Origin: Sabellastarte sp. h YS-2021
Taxonomy: Eukaryota > Annelida > Polychaeta > Sabellida > Sabellidae
Length of the DNA: 64,000 bases
Direction: 5' to 3'
NCBI GenBank assembly: GCA_964017235.1
Contig: OZ024935.1
Span: 89,371,052-89,435,051, forward strand
In this document: positions 54,194 to 64,000 of the stretch, piece after piece
Position numbering within the stretch: position 1 is the stretch's first letter
Layout: each line of letters opens with the position of its first letter
Notes under the pieces: model-generated
Told to the model about the DNA's origin: nothing
Databases searched by the model: none
What the model saw: only the letters and a program-made list of their open reading frames with translations
Program-made: the position numbers and the translations under genes

Positions 54194-55633
54194 GTGGACA
54201 CTAGCTATAAGGTCATTTTTATTTTTAGACTCCCCACAGTCCTTTTGTGTGCTAAGGCTCTGGAGTATGGAAAAATGCACCTTGTACACTGTCTGGTATT
54301 CATCAGTCTTTTCTTCATCAGTACGTCCGACCATAAAGTACAGGTCAAGGGTTGTTTTGTAGGCTCCGTACTACCTCAATCTTTCAGATTGGCTAGTTTT
54401 GTTATGAATGCAAGATGCTTTCCCTCATCAGTGAAATCACGATCCCTCTGTGTTCTCTTGCTTTTATGTGGGGATATATCCCTAAATCCTGGACCTATTG
54501 TGATGGGGGTAGCTAACTGTTGGTCTGTAAGAAACAAGGCTCCAATGATTTCTGACGTTGTGTTCAATCACTCGCTGGACATATTATCACTGGTCGAAAC
54601 TCATATTCGCCCGACTAACACCGATTGTCTGCTTCAATCCATCACACCACCATCTTATAAATTGTGTCAAAGACCTCGTGCACATGGCTCTGGTGGTGGA
54701 GTTGGCTTTCTCATAAACAGCAGCCTGTCTCATAGAATTGTGGATCATCCTACTTTCACCTACTTTGAATGCCTGGTAGTCAGTATTGGATCGAATGCTC
54801 ATTCTACACTGGTTGCTTGTGTTTATCGTCCCCCAGGTTCATGTTCCAATCCTTTTTATGATGAATTTTACACACTGGTTGAGTTCCTTTCATCTACGAA
54901 TACCTCCTTCATCATTTGTGGCGACTTTAATATTCATATTGACACAACATCAAGGGATAGTGTTAATTTCCTTAATACTCTTGACTCCTGCAATATTACT
55001 CAACATGTCCACTCTGCTACCCATCTTCATGGCCATACCCTAGATCTCATCCTTACTTCTGATAGTTCTCTGGTTTCAAATGTGGTTGTTAGTGACTACA
55101 TCTCCGACCATGCTATGATCAAATGCCAAGTTGAAACTCCAACAACTGCTAAACCACAAGCTAACAGAGTGACTTACAGGAGATATCATAAAATAAACAT
55201 GGACACTCTACGAAATGACTTGAGCAATTGCTCCTTTGTTGTTTGTCCGGGTGACACTGCGAAAAAACTGTATGATCAATACACTAATGATCTTTCCAAC
55301 CTTCTGAACAAACATGCTCCAGAGGTTACTCGCTGTCTTGCCAAGGAGCCAGCAAAGTGGCTATCAGATACCTACAAAAATGCCAAATCCATTCGACGAC
55401 AGTTTGAACGCATCTGGCGTAAAAATAAAACTCCTCTTAACCGTGCAAGGCTGCGCAAACAAATTGCCAGGTGTAATTCACTTGCCAATAAAGACAAAGC
55501 CACATATTACAGAGCTCTTGTAAAAGAAAACAGTGATGACCCTAAAAAACTTTTGCAAGTTCTGCGTTCTGCCTTACACCGTATCCCTGACAAGGTTCTT
55601 CCATCAAATAGTTCACAAAAAAAAATTGGCTGA
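54194..55633 (+). CDS. LINE N-terminal region with 2A-like motif and AP endonuclease
   Basis: The first part of the CR1-like LINE polyprotein (479 codons to the frameshift-induced stop). Residues 1-93 include a hydrophobic, signal-like stretch ('LVHCLVFISLFFI'). Residues 94-101 read DISLNPGP (54473-54496) after a Leu-rich run, close to the 2A ribosome-skipping signature D-x-E-x-N-P-G-P but with Ser for Glu; 2A-like motifs are known at this position in several invertebrate non-LTR elements. The endonuclease follows: 'NCWSVRNKA', 'LDILSLVETHI' with catalytic Glu, 'ACVYRPPG', 'CGDFNIHID', 'HTLDLILTS', 'SDHAMIKC'. The frame is lost at the A9 run at 55617-55625, where RT sense continues in the next frame. 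Confidence 0.85.
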   Translation: MDTSYKVIFIFRLPTVLLCAKALEYGKMHLVHCLVFISLFFISTSDHKVQVKGCFVGSVLPQSFRLASFVMNARCFPSSVKSRSLCVLLLLCGDISLNPGPIVMGVANCWSVRNKAPMISDVVFNHSLDILSLVETHIRPTNTDCLLQSITPPSYKLCQRPRAHGSGGGVGFLINSSLSHRIVDHPTFTYFECLVVSIGSNAHSTLVACVYRPPGSCSNPFYDEFYTLVEFLSSTNTSFIICGDFNIHIDTTSRDSVNFLNTLDSCNITQHVHSATHLHGHTLDLILTSDSSLVSNVVVSDYISDHAMIKCQVETPTTAKPQANRVTYRRYHKINMDTLRNDLSNCSFVVCPGDTAKKLYDQYTNDLSNLLNKHAPEVTRCLAKEPAKWLSDTYKNAKSIRRQFERIWRKNKTPLNRARLRKQIARCNSLANKDKATYYRALVKENSDDPKKLLQVLRSALHRIPDKVLPSNSSQKKIG

Positions 55634-57490
55634 TCAGTTTGCTGCTTTTTTCACCAATAAGATTGCTAAAATCCGAGAGTCTTTTTCCAGTTCTTCATCC
55701 TTTTCCTTGCAATCTCCAGTGTATCCACCAGGACTTGTCGAATTTGATGTTGCCTCACCTGACGATATTGCGAAGGTAATCAAAAATTCACCTACAAAAT
55801 CCTGTCTCCTTGATCCTTGGCCCACTTTCCTAGTTAAGGATTGCCTTGATATATTGCTTCCCTCTATCACAAAGCTTGTGAATTGTTCTTTGTCGGAAGG
55901 TGCTGTCCCAGACGGCTTCAAAAGTGCTGTTGTCACTCCACTGATAAAGAAACCTTCTTTATCAAAGGATGAACTAAAAAACTATCGCCCTGTGTCTGGG
56001 CTGAGCTTTATCTCAAAACTCGTGGAACGTGTAGTTGCCTCACAACTCAATAGACATGTCTCTCTCCATGGGTTGGAAAACGAGTACCAATCTGCCTATA
56101 GACGTGGCCATTCAACTGAAACAGCTCTTTTGTCTATAAAGAATGAAATTCACCTATCTCTAGCCAGAGGTGAGGCCACAGCTGTGGTGCTGCTTGATCA
56201 GTCTGTAGCGTTTGACACCATTGATCACGAGAAACTCCTTGATTACTTAAGGAAATGGTTCGGTGTCGGAGGTAGATGTCTTGACTGGTTCAAATCATAC
56301 CTTTCTGATCGTACCCAATGCATCAAGATTGGCTCTGTTCTCTCTGAGGCTAGAAAGCTTAAGTTTGGAGTACCTCAAGGTTCAGTTCTTGGTCCTATTC
56401 TTTTTTCATTGTATACTACATCATTGAGCAAAGTAATCTCTAAACATCCAGATGTCAAATTTCATTTTTATGCGGATGACACACAGCTGTTTATTCACCT
56501 GAAACACAAAAATGCAAAAATTGCCTTCGACCGGCTAGGAAAGTGCCTCGAAGATGTTAAACTGTGGTTGTGTGCAAATAGACTAAAGCTGAATGCTGAT
56601 AAGACTGACTTTATTATATTTGGCACCAAGTCTCAGCAAGAAAAGTTAAACCCATTCTTTCCAGTAAATATATTGGGTGAATCACTGATACCTTCGGATG
56701 CCGTTAAGAATTTGGGTGTCTGGTTTGATTCAGACTTTTCCTTCACCAAGCATGTTAAAAATGTATGTAAACTTTGTTTCATCCAGATGAGGGATCTTGG
56801 ACAAATTCGACAGTACTTGACTCGTGATGCTGCTCTTACGGCTGCAAATGCACTTGTGGGGAGTAGGCTTGACTACTGTAACTCCTTGTTTAGGGGTCTA
56901 TCTGTTGCTAACCTACGCAAGCTACAATGCATTCAAAACAGTCTGGCCAGAATTGTTTGCAGAACCACATGTCTTTCTCACACCACTCCACTAAGAAAAG
57001 CCCTTCATTGGCAACCCATAAGGCACCGTTGCATCTTCAAGACTGCCTTGCTGGTACATAAATACCTACATACTAACTGTCCAAAATATTTCAGCCCATT
57101 TCTCAAAGTTAGACAATGTACCTATAACACTCGGTGCTTGCCGTTGGTCGGCAGTTTACAGTACAGAACCCTAGCGAACTATATGTACTGGTTTCCTCTG
57201 CCCTTCCAACTACCCGTCGTGATATGACCTGTACAGTGTTGAAAGCGACGTAAAACCCCAAATAAACAAACTATAACACTCGGCTGAGTCAATCTGATGG
57301 TATAATTCTAAATGTTCCTCAATACCAACCATCGATTTACAAATCCACAAAGCAGTTTGGTCCAAGCTTTGCATATGATGCTCCCAAAATATGGAATGAA
57401 CTCCCGGATGGTGTTCGATCTGCCACTTCTATTGCTTCCTTCAGAAAAAAACTTAAGACATACCTATTCTGCCAAGCTTATCCTCCTTAG
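55608..57490 (+). pseudogene. LINE reverse transcriptase (CR1/L2-like), interrupted
   Basis: Continues the LINE polyprotein after the A-run frameshift. RT blocks: 'KSCLLDPWPTFLVKDC', 'VVTPLIKKPSL', 'NYRPVSGLSFISKLVERVV', 'LENEYQSAYRRGHSTETAL', 'VVLLDQSVAFDTIDH', 'FGVPQGSVLGPILFSLY' and catalytic YADD at 56469-56480. 'LDQSVAF' replaces the usual 'LDLSAAF'. A SINE with 13-bp duplications (57122-57134 and 57271-57283) breaks the frame after '...CTYNTR'. The same reading resumes at 57284 and gives the typical LINE C-terminus ('FAYDAPKIWNELPD', 'SFRKKLKTYLF') ending at TAG 57488-57490. Confidence 0.88.
57135..57270 (+). mobile_element. SINE insertion (5'-truncated, copy 4) in the LINE
   Basis: Carries the SINE body and the 'gcgacgtaaaaccccaaataaacaaa' tail only. 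Flanked by perfect 13-bp duplications CTATAACACTCGG at 57122-57134 and 57271-57283, which prove insertion into the already resident LINE. Confidence 0.95.
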
Positions 57491-57641
57491 TATTTTCCAC
57501 CTCATATGGCGTTCTCCGTGATGTCGACCATTGCTATGGATAAGGACAATGATTTTCGTAACTATCCTTATGATGCTGCGCCTTAGAGTCTGTCACTTTG
57601 GCAGAGATTAAGCGCTATAAAAGTGGAATTGGAATTTGTGT

Positions 57642-58780
57642 TTTGAGTGTCAGAGTAGAAGTGAAAGAAGAAAAGGACACAAAAGTTGTGCTCTACAAAT
57701 GGCATCAGAAGTAAAGTACCAACTTGAAGTTAACTGTTAAGGTGTAAGAAGTAGGTGGAAAACATATTACAACAAAATACTGTATATGTAATAGTTCTTG
57801 GGTTAAGTTACAACTGATTTATTCAACAGTGAGAACCTCAAAGGAGTTATTGCTCATCTATGCAATGAGCTACAGGTCTGCAATTTCACTATGTTATAAC
57901 CGATCAGAAAAAAAGGTTAACATATAGAAATAAAATACTCTAAATGCAATAGCTTTCAAGTTATAAATGATTTACTCAATAGCGACAACCTCAAAGTAGC
58001 TATTACTCAGCTATGCAATGAGCTACAGGTCTGCAATTTCATTATGTTATAGCTGACCTAAAAGTAGGTGAATAACATATTTAAATAAAATTCTCTGAAT
58101 ACAACAGTTTTTGAGTTACAACTGATTAACTCATCGGTGAGAATCTCAAAGTACCTATTGCTCAACTATGCTATGAGCTACAGGTCTGTAATTTCAATAT
58201 GTTATAGCTGACCCAAAAGTAGGAGAACAGTAAGAGAATAGTTTGCACGATACAAGTGATTTATGCAACAGTGAGAACCTAAAAGTAGCTATTGCTCAAC
58301 TATGCTATGAACTACAGGTCTCCATTTTTAGCATGTTATAGATAACTGAATAACATATTTAAAGAAAATACTGTAAATGCAACAGTTTTCACATTACAAC
58401 CGATTTACTCAACAGAAAGAACCTCAAGGCTATGCAATGAGCTACAGGTCTGCTATTTCACTATGTTATAGCTGACCCAAATGTTAGTGAATAACATATT
58501 AAGAGAAAACATTCTAAATGCAATAGCTTTCAAGTTATAAGTGATTTACTCAACAGTGAGAACCTCAAAGTAGCTATTGTTCAGCTATGCTATGAACTAC
58601 AGGTCTGCAATTTCAGTATGTTATAGCTGACTGAAATGTTGGTGAATGACATATTTAAAGAAAATACTGTAAATGCACCAGCTTTCCAGTTACAACTGAT
58701 TTACTCCACAGTGAGAATGTCAAAGTAGCTATTGCTCAGCTATGCCGTGAACTATAGGTCTACAATTTTACTATGTTATA
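57642..58780. repeat. Degenerate ~155-bp tandem array, second block
   Basis: About seven units of the family at 45700-48080 ('actcaacagtgagaacctcaaagtagctattgctcagctatg', 'ctgacccaaaagtagg'). Continues the repeat whose left hairpin is at 54150 and which the LINE split. It stops at the hAT-like end at 58781. Confidence 0.8.
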
Positions 58781-58960
58781 CAGGGATGGGGTCTATTACA
58801 AGCAATCTATTACTATTACTATTACTTTGCCATCTATTACTATTACTTTTCACAATTTTCAATGTATTACTATTACTTCACAATGTACTACTTCTATTAC
58901 TTCTATTACTTTCTATTACATTTGTACCGGAACCATGAAAACATGTATATTTTAAGCATT
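58781..58960. repeat. hAT-like terminus followed by TATTAC microsatellite
   Basis: CAGGGATGGGGTC (58781-58793) matches the ends of the element at 52242-53512, followed by imperfect (TATTAC/TATTACT)n to about 58922. It cuts the 155-bp unit inside 'ctatgttata'. No matching right end was found, so this copy is truncated or rearranged. 58961-59457 shows no gene. Confidence 0.65.
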
Positions 58961-59457
58961 TATTCATCTTTCAATTAAACAAAAAAACTATGAGACTAAA
59001 ACTAATTAAAACACACTTGTAAACTATACTGTAGGAGATAAAAAAGAAAAAATGTTCATCTAAGAAAAACATGTACTATTAACACTGAGCTTAAAATATA
59101 CTTGTTTATGATCCTAATCATGCCCTTGTTATATGTAGATGAAAAACATCAAAACATTTATGATATAAAAATCATTAGCTTAATACACCAAATTCTTTGT
59201 TCTAAGTTTATGTTTTGGTTTACTTTTATGTTTTAACTACATACATTTAAATGAGTTGTAAGGTTTGAAGAACTATTAGCATTGTAAGAGATTTTTGAAG
59301 AGCATAATTTACACTCTGCTTTCAAAATAGAACCAGAACCTTCATTAATATCCTTGCTAAAGTGTGTTGACAGCTAATTAGAAAGGAATTTAAGTCACAC
59401 AAAGAAGTTAATTCTGATTGGCATAATTAGCACATGACTTATAAGATACAGTTTAAA

Positions 59458-59640
59458 ACTAGATTGGGCCAACTCGGCGCCAGCATATCCCCAGACAGGT
59501 CATCACTCATGCAACATGTTTTGACTGGGTCTTTTCCATGGGACCCCTTCTGTGTGATATAATTTTGAGGGAAAACATAATGAACCACTTATATAAGAAC
59601 TTGAGTAATTCAATCTACAACATTTTTATTTTGCACAGCA
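59458..59640. repeat. Dispersed repeat, copy B
   Basis: Partner of 43070-43280: 'ctagatt(g)ggcca(a)ctcg(g)cgcca(g)catatccccagac', then 'ttgagtaattcaatctac'. About 40-50 bases at the start are well matched, less so after. Confidence 0.7.
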
Positions 59641-59654
59641 AAATTATATCCCCA

Positions 59655-60330
59655 GATGATGCATGCGAACCCAGGAACTTTGCCCTCAAGAACTTTGCCC
59701 AATGCGAACTCTATCCACAGGAGCTTTGCCCACAAGGAACTTTGTCCACGACAATCTTTACAGGGTAGGATGTTCACCCACAATACAAATTTTTCTTACC
59801 ACAGACATTTTCATTTTTCACCAATCAATCAATCAACCAATCAGTCAGTCAGTCAATCAATCAATCCATGTACCACTTAGATAACTACTCAGGATATATA
59901 GTGTTGAAAGAGATAAGCATTAACCGAACTTCGTAAGTTGCACTACATAAAGTATGTAAGTTGAGTTCATTAGCATTTAATGCACTGTTGATACATTTAC
60001 AGAGTACATGTATTACAAAATGAAAATAATAAAAAATACCAGAGGTGGCCAAAACCTTTGCAGTGAAGAATACATGTATACTAAAAAGGTTTAAAAAAGT
60101 CCAACAGCCATTAAGAATATTATTATATTGTAAACATTACATACTTATAATTCAAGAAGCTAACCTTTAATATGGTAGATATTATACAGTTATACTTCAA
60201 TAAAACATAAAAAAACTAATTATGTGGATATTATTTCATATCATTATTTTGTGTAAAGTTCCTCCCCTATAAAAATTTGGTGGGCAAAGGTTCTGTGGGA
60301 AAGAGTCCTTGTGGGCAAAGGTCCACACAG
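59655..60330. repeat. Imperfect long inverted repeat with a CAAT microsatellite
   Basis: The 'aggaactttgcccac' motifs at 59670-59760 are mirrored by 'gtgggcaaaggttct' and 'ccttgtgggcaaagg' at 60270-60330, the pattern of a fold-back MITE. (CAAT/CAGT)n occupies about 59818-59868 inside. 60331-61560 shows no gene, apart from a worn AAGCGTCCC hairpin half near 61487. Confidence 0.5.
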
Positions 60331-61569
60331 AAGTTTATCTGTTTCTATGTTTTAATATATTAGTGGCTAGACGAAATATTACAAAGCAAATATGCAATTC
60401 GATTTTGTTTTAAACAAATTTTAAGAAAATAAATGTTAAAAATCTGTGTATCTGTATAAACAAGGAAAATTACATGAAAAGTTGGTTTCACGGTTTTATT
60501 TAAAATAAGAAGAAACAGTAAGATCTGACAATATCATTTCTTTGTTCCTTGCAAATAAAATGAACTTTTAATTTATATAGCGCTACTTGATGCCAGATTT
60601 TACACCACCATACTGCTTAAACAAAAAGGATGAGTTTTTTTTCTATACATCTGAGTAGAGCAAAAAAAAAAAGGAAGAAGATATGGTCTAAATCTGATGT
60701 ATACTATGTATATATCCAATTAACATCTAACACTATCACTGAAAAGACAGCTAAAGTTTTGGTGTGGGACTTAATCAGCCCATGCAGGTAACATTAAAGT
60801 GGATGTATTTACACTGCTCACTCTTTGTCATATTAGGTAATTTAAAGTTGGTGTCATGGTTTTAATTTATGATGAGAAGAAACTGTATAGGATCTTATAA
60901 TATAACTTATGAGTCATTGCACTGACCTGTAAACATGAAATCATTATATATGAAATCAGTTTGTATAACTCCCCTCCTCTACACCCCTCCCCAACCCCCT
61001 CCTTTGTCTGATTAGGGGATGAAGTCTGCTACTGACACTGTGTAAATAAACCAGTGGGTATGACATAACAAACAACACTTCAACTCAGTGGGGTGGGAAT
61101 GGGTGGATCTTTTTTTTCTGTAACAGCCTCTTCAGTATAAACAAATCAAATATATATAAAAGGGGCAATAAAATACTTACAAATCATAAATGGTTAAGTC
61201 TATCCATTTTACAAAGTTAACTTACTTAATCGAATGAGCAATAAAACAAATCCAACATATCTGTAACAAATGTCCATAGGGAAAAATATATTTCTAGATT
61301 TTTGAATTAATAAAAACCACAAGAAAGATGCTGTATAATGTGCTTAAAAATTGGTTTTATAAAAGTGTGATTATCAAATAAAATAAGTTCGCTAATACTG
61401 GGGACTCAAAGATCAACAAAAAACTAGAGGATCGCTCGCAAAAAAAAAAGATAATGTTTTTGCATAGCAAAAACAAAGCGTCCCGAAAAGGATATAAAGG
61501 TGAGTGCTAAAGTATTAAGAAAATGCTTCGTTTCTAGCCTTATACTGTTGTGGCAACCAAAGTCAGCGC

Positions 61570-61852
61570 AGTCTGCTCTATCTAGCACGGTTTTCAAGAT
61601 ATAAGCATTTTTGTGTTTTGCAAAAAATAAAAAAATAAAAAATGTCCGCTATATTTGGCGAGACAAAAATATTTTGAAAATTGGCATGGCTACTCTGCAG
61701 AGATACCCAGCAGGTCCAAAATTTTGTTGAGTTCACTCCATATAGCACGGTTTTCGAGATATAAGCATTTTTGTGTTTTGCAAAAACTTTGAAAATTCAA
61801 AATGGCCACCATTTTTGGGGAGACAAAAATTTTGTCAAGACCACTGCCGTGG
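61570..61852. repeat. 169-bp satellite, two units, ending in a hairpin
   Basis: Units of the 38408-39515 family ('ctatctagcacggttttc(a/g)agatataagcatttttgtgttttgc', 'aaaatggccaccatttttgg'), then the hairpin CCAC-TGCC-GTGG (61841-61852) next to 'atctcccgcc', which resembles 8436-8461 inverted. Confidence 0.85.
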
Positions 61853-61921
61853 TGTGTATCTCCCGCCGAGCATTAAAGCAGAAGAAATAGCTTTTCCGAG
61901 ATATTCACAATTTTTCATTTT

Positions 61922-64000
61922 CGTGTGTGAAAGGTCTTCCAAAAGTAGGTGAATGAGTTATTTGAGAAAAATTGGCTATCTGCAATACTATTAAGAGATA
62001 ATTCACATTTACTCATTTTGAGTAGGTGAATAATTATCTATGGGTCTGAAACTTCACCAAGTGAAAGCTCTCCCAAAAGTAGGTGAATGAGTTATTTGAG
62101 AAAAATTGGCTATCTGCAATACTTTTAGAGATAATTCGCATTTACTCATTTTGAGTAGGTGAGTAATTAGCTATGGGTCTGAAACTTCACCATGTGAAAG
62201 CTCTCCCACAAGTAGATGAATGAGTATTTGATAAAAATTGGGTATCCGCAATACTTTTACAGATAATTAGCATTTACTCATTTTGAGTAGGTGAATAAAT
62301 AGCTATGGGTCTGAAATTTCACAGAGTGAAAGCTGCCCCAAAAGTAGGTGAATGAGTTATTTGAGAAAAATTGGCTATCTGCAATACTTTTAGAGATAAT
62401 TCACATTTACTCATTTTGAGTAGGTGAATAATTAGCTATGGGTCTGAAACTTCACCAAGTGAATGCTCTGCCAAAAGTAGGTGAATGAGTTATTTGAGAA
62501 AAATTGGCTATCTGCAATACTTTTAGAGATAATTCGCATTTACTCATTTTGAGTAGGTGAGTAATTTGCTATTGGTCTGAAACTTCACCAAGTGAAAGCT
62601 CTCCTAAAAGTAGGTGAATGAGTTATTTGAGAAAAATTGGCTATCTGCAATACTTTTAGAGATAATTCGCATTTACTCATTTTGAGTAGACGAGTAATTA
62701 GCTATGGGTCTGAAACTTCACCAAGTGAAAGCTCTCCCAAAAGTAGGTGAATGATTAATTTGAGAAAAATTGGCTATCTGCAATACTTTTAGAGATAATT
62801 CGCATTCACTCATTTTGAGTAGGTGAATAATTAGCTATGGGTCTGAAACTTCACCAAGTGAAAGCTCTCCCAAAAGTAGGTGAATGAGTTATTTGAGAAA
62901 AATTGGCTATCTGCAAAACTTTTACAGATAATTCGCATTTACTCATTTTGAGTAGGTGAGTAATTAGCTATGGGTGTGAAACTTCACCAAGTGAAAGCTC
63001 TGCCAAAAGTAGGTGAATGAGTTATTTGAGAAAAATTGGCTATCTGCAATACTTTTAGAGATAATTCGCATTTACTCATTTGAGTAGGTGAGTAATTAGC
63101 TATGGGTCTGAAACTTCACAGAGTGAAAGCTCTCCCAAAAGTAGGTGAATGAGTTATTTGAGAAAAATTGGCTATCTGCAATACTTTTAGAGATAATTCG
63201 CATTTACTCATTTTGAGTAGGTGAGTAATTAGCTATGGGTCTGAAACTTCACCAAGTGAAAGCTCTCCCAAAAGTAGGTGAATGATTAATTTGACAAAAA
63301 TTGGCTATCTGCAATACTTTTAGAGATAATTCGCATTTACTCATTTTGAGTAGGTGAGTGATTAGCTATGGGTGTGAAACTTCACCAAGTGAAAGCTCTC
63401 CCAAAAGTAGGTGAATGAGTTATTTGAGAAAAATTGGCTATCTGCAATACTTTTAGAGATAATTCGCATTTACTCATTTTGAGTAGGTGAGTAATTAGCT
63501 ATGGGTCTGAAACTTCACCAAGTGAAAGCTCTCCCAAAAGTAGGTGAATGAGTTATTTGAGAAAAATTGGCTATCTGCAATACTTTTAGAGATAATTCGC
63601 ATTTACTCATTTTGAGTAGGTGAGTAATTAGCTATGGGTCTGAAACTTCACCATGTGAAAGCTCTCCCAAAAGTAGATGAATGAGTTATTTGATAAAAAT
63701 TGGGTATCCGCAATACTTTTACAGATAATTAGCATTTACTCATTTTGAGTAGGTAAATAATTAGCTATGGGTCTGAAACTTCACCATGTGAAAGCTCTCC
63801 CAAAAGTAGGTGAATGAGTTATTTGAGAAAAATTGGCTATCTGCAATACTTTTAGAGATAATTCGCATTTACTCATTTTGAGTAGGTGAGTAATTAGCTA
63901 TGGGTCTGAAACTTCACCAAGTGAAAGCTCTCCCAAAAGTAGGTGAATGATTAATTTGACAAAAATTGGCTATCTGCAATACTTTTAGAGATAATTCGCA
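61922..64000. repeat. 133-bp satellite, second array (runs off the window)
   Basis: About 15-16 monomers of the same satellite as 35298-38407, with the E ('gataaaaattgggtatcc', near 62172 and 63635), B ('gattaatttgag') and D-like ('gattaatttgac') variants. Again adjacent to the 169-bp satellite, here in the opposite order. Confidence 0.93.

Larger units (their letters stand above)
54186..57636 (+). mobile_element. CR1/L2-like LINE, 3.45 kb, split by a SINE
   Basis: A plus-strand LINE with an N-terminal region, endonuclease, reverse transcriptase and a short 3' end ('gcgctataaaagtggaattgg'). The empty site can be read from the related repeat at 45700: 'cagctgac-attgttttgagtttcagagtag' is continuous there but interrupted here, leaving TGTGT at 54181-54185 and 57637-57641 as a probable short target duplication. 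It is disabled by a one-base length change in an A9 run (55617-55625) and by a SINE at 57135-57270. Confidence 0.85.

Overview
This window looks like nuclear DNA from an AT-rich animal genome, most likely a lophotrochozoan and plausibly a bivalve mollusc. That is inferred from the repeat content: DIRS, Tx1/L1-like, CR1-like, Harbinger and hAT-like elements, tRNA-derived SINEs, and hairpin-ended elements with internal tandem arrays resembling the bivalve 'pearl'/Helitron-related class. No species can be named from the sequence. There are no operons, rRNA or free-standing tRNA genes. Host coding content is small: one intronless ankyrin plus six-transmembrane TRP-like channel (18521-20329, +) and part of a neuralized-like (NHR domain) gene on the minus strand (exon 51935-52164 and a phase-compatible downstream exon near 45267-45453).

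Layout. 1-8470: dispersed satellites, two of them with a 146-148 bp unit and dense nuclear-receptor half-sites (TGACCT/AGGTCA); a SINE at 4691. 9240-12361: a dead PIF/Harbinger transposon with convergent MADF-like and DDE genes; the transposase has lost its first catalytic Asp region. 13956-14960: hairpin-ended repeat. 15700-17550: 124-bp satellite with a TTGAATTCAA palindrome in most units. 18521-20329: channel gene. 23218-29348: a nearly complete DIRS-type tyrosine-recombinase retrotransposon with 173-bp inverted termini differing at one base and a clear internal complementary region. 29609-39515: a 133-bp satellite with higher-order structure, split by a Tx1/L1-like LINE (29862-35297, 14-bp target duplication, open 1265-codon ORF2), followed by a 169-bp satellite. 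39900-41728: hairpin-ended element with about nine G-tract-bearing repeats. 43070-58780: neuralized-like exons embedded in old satellites, MITEs, a decayed DIRS copy, SINEs, a 1.27-kb hAT-like element and a CR1-like LINE that is itself split by a SINE. 58781-64000: microsatellites, dispersed repeats and a second copy of the 169-bp/133-bp satellite pair, running off the window end.

The most unusual item is a 3'-terminal coding fragment of a NADAR-type (ADP-ribose/NAD-related) domain inside the target-site duplications of the Tx1-like LINE, upstream of its ORF2. Either this LINE lineage encodes a NADAR domain in an upstream ORF or the copy carries a 5'-transduced host gene end. A second theme is the recurring architecture of short terminal hairpins beside internal arrays of about 130-170 bp, with nucleosome-length units and nuclear-receptor sites in several families. 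The nesting order (SINE in LINE in old satellite; LINE in young satellite) gives a relative timeline of mobile-element activity.
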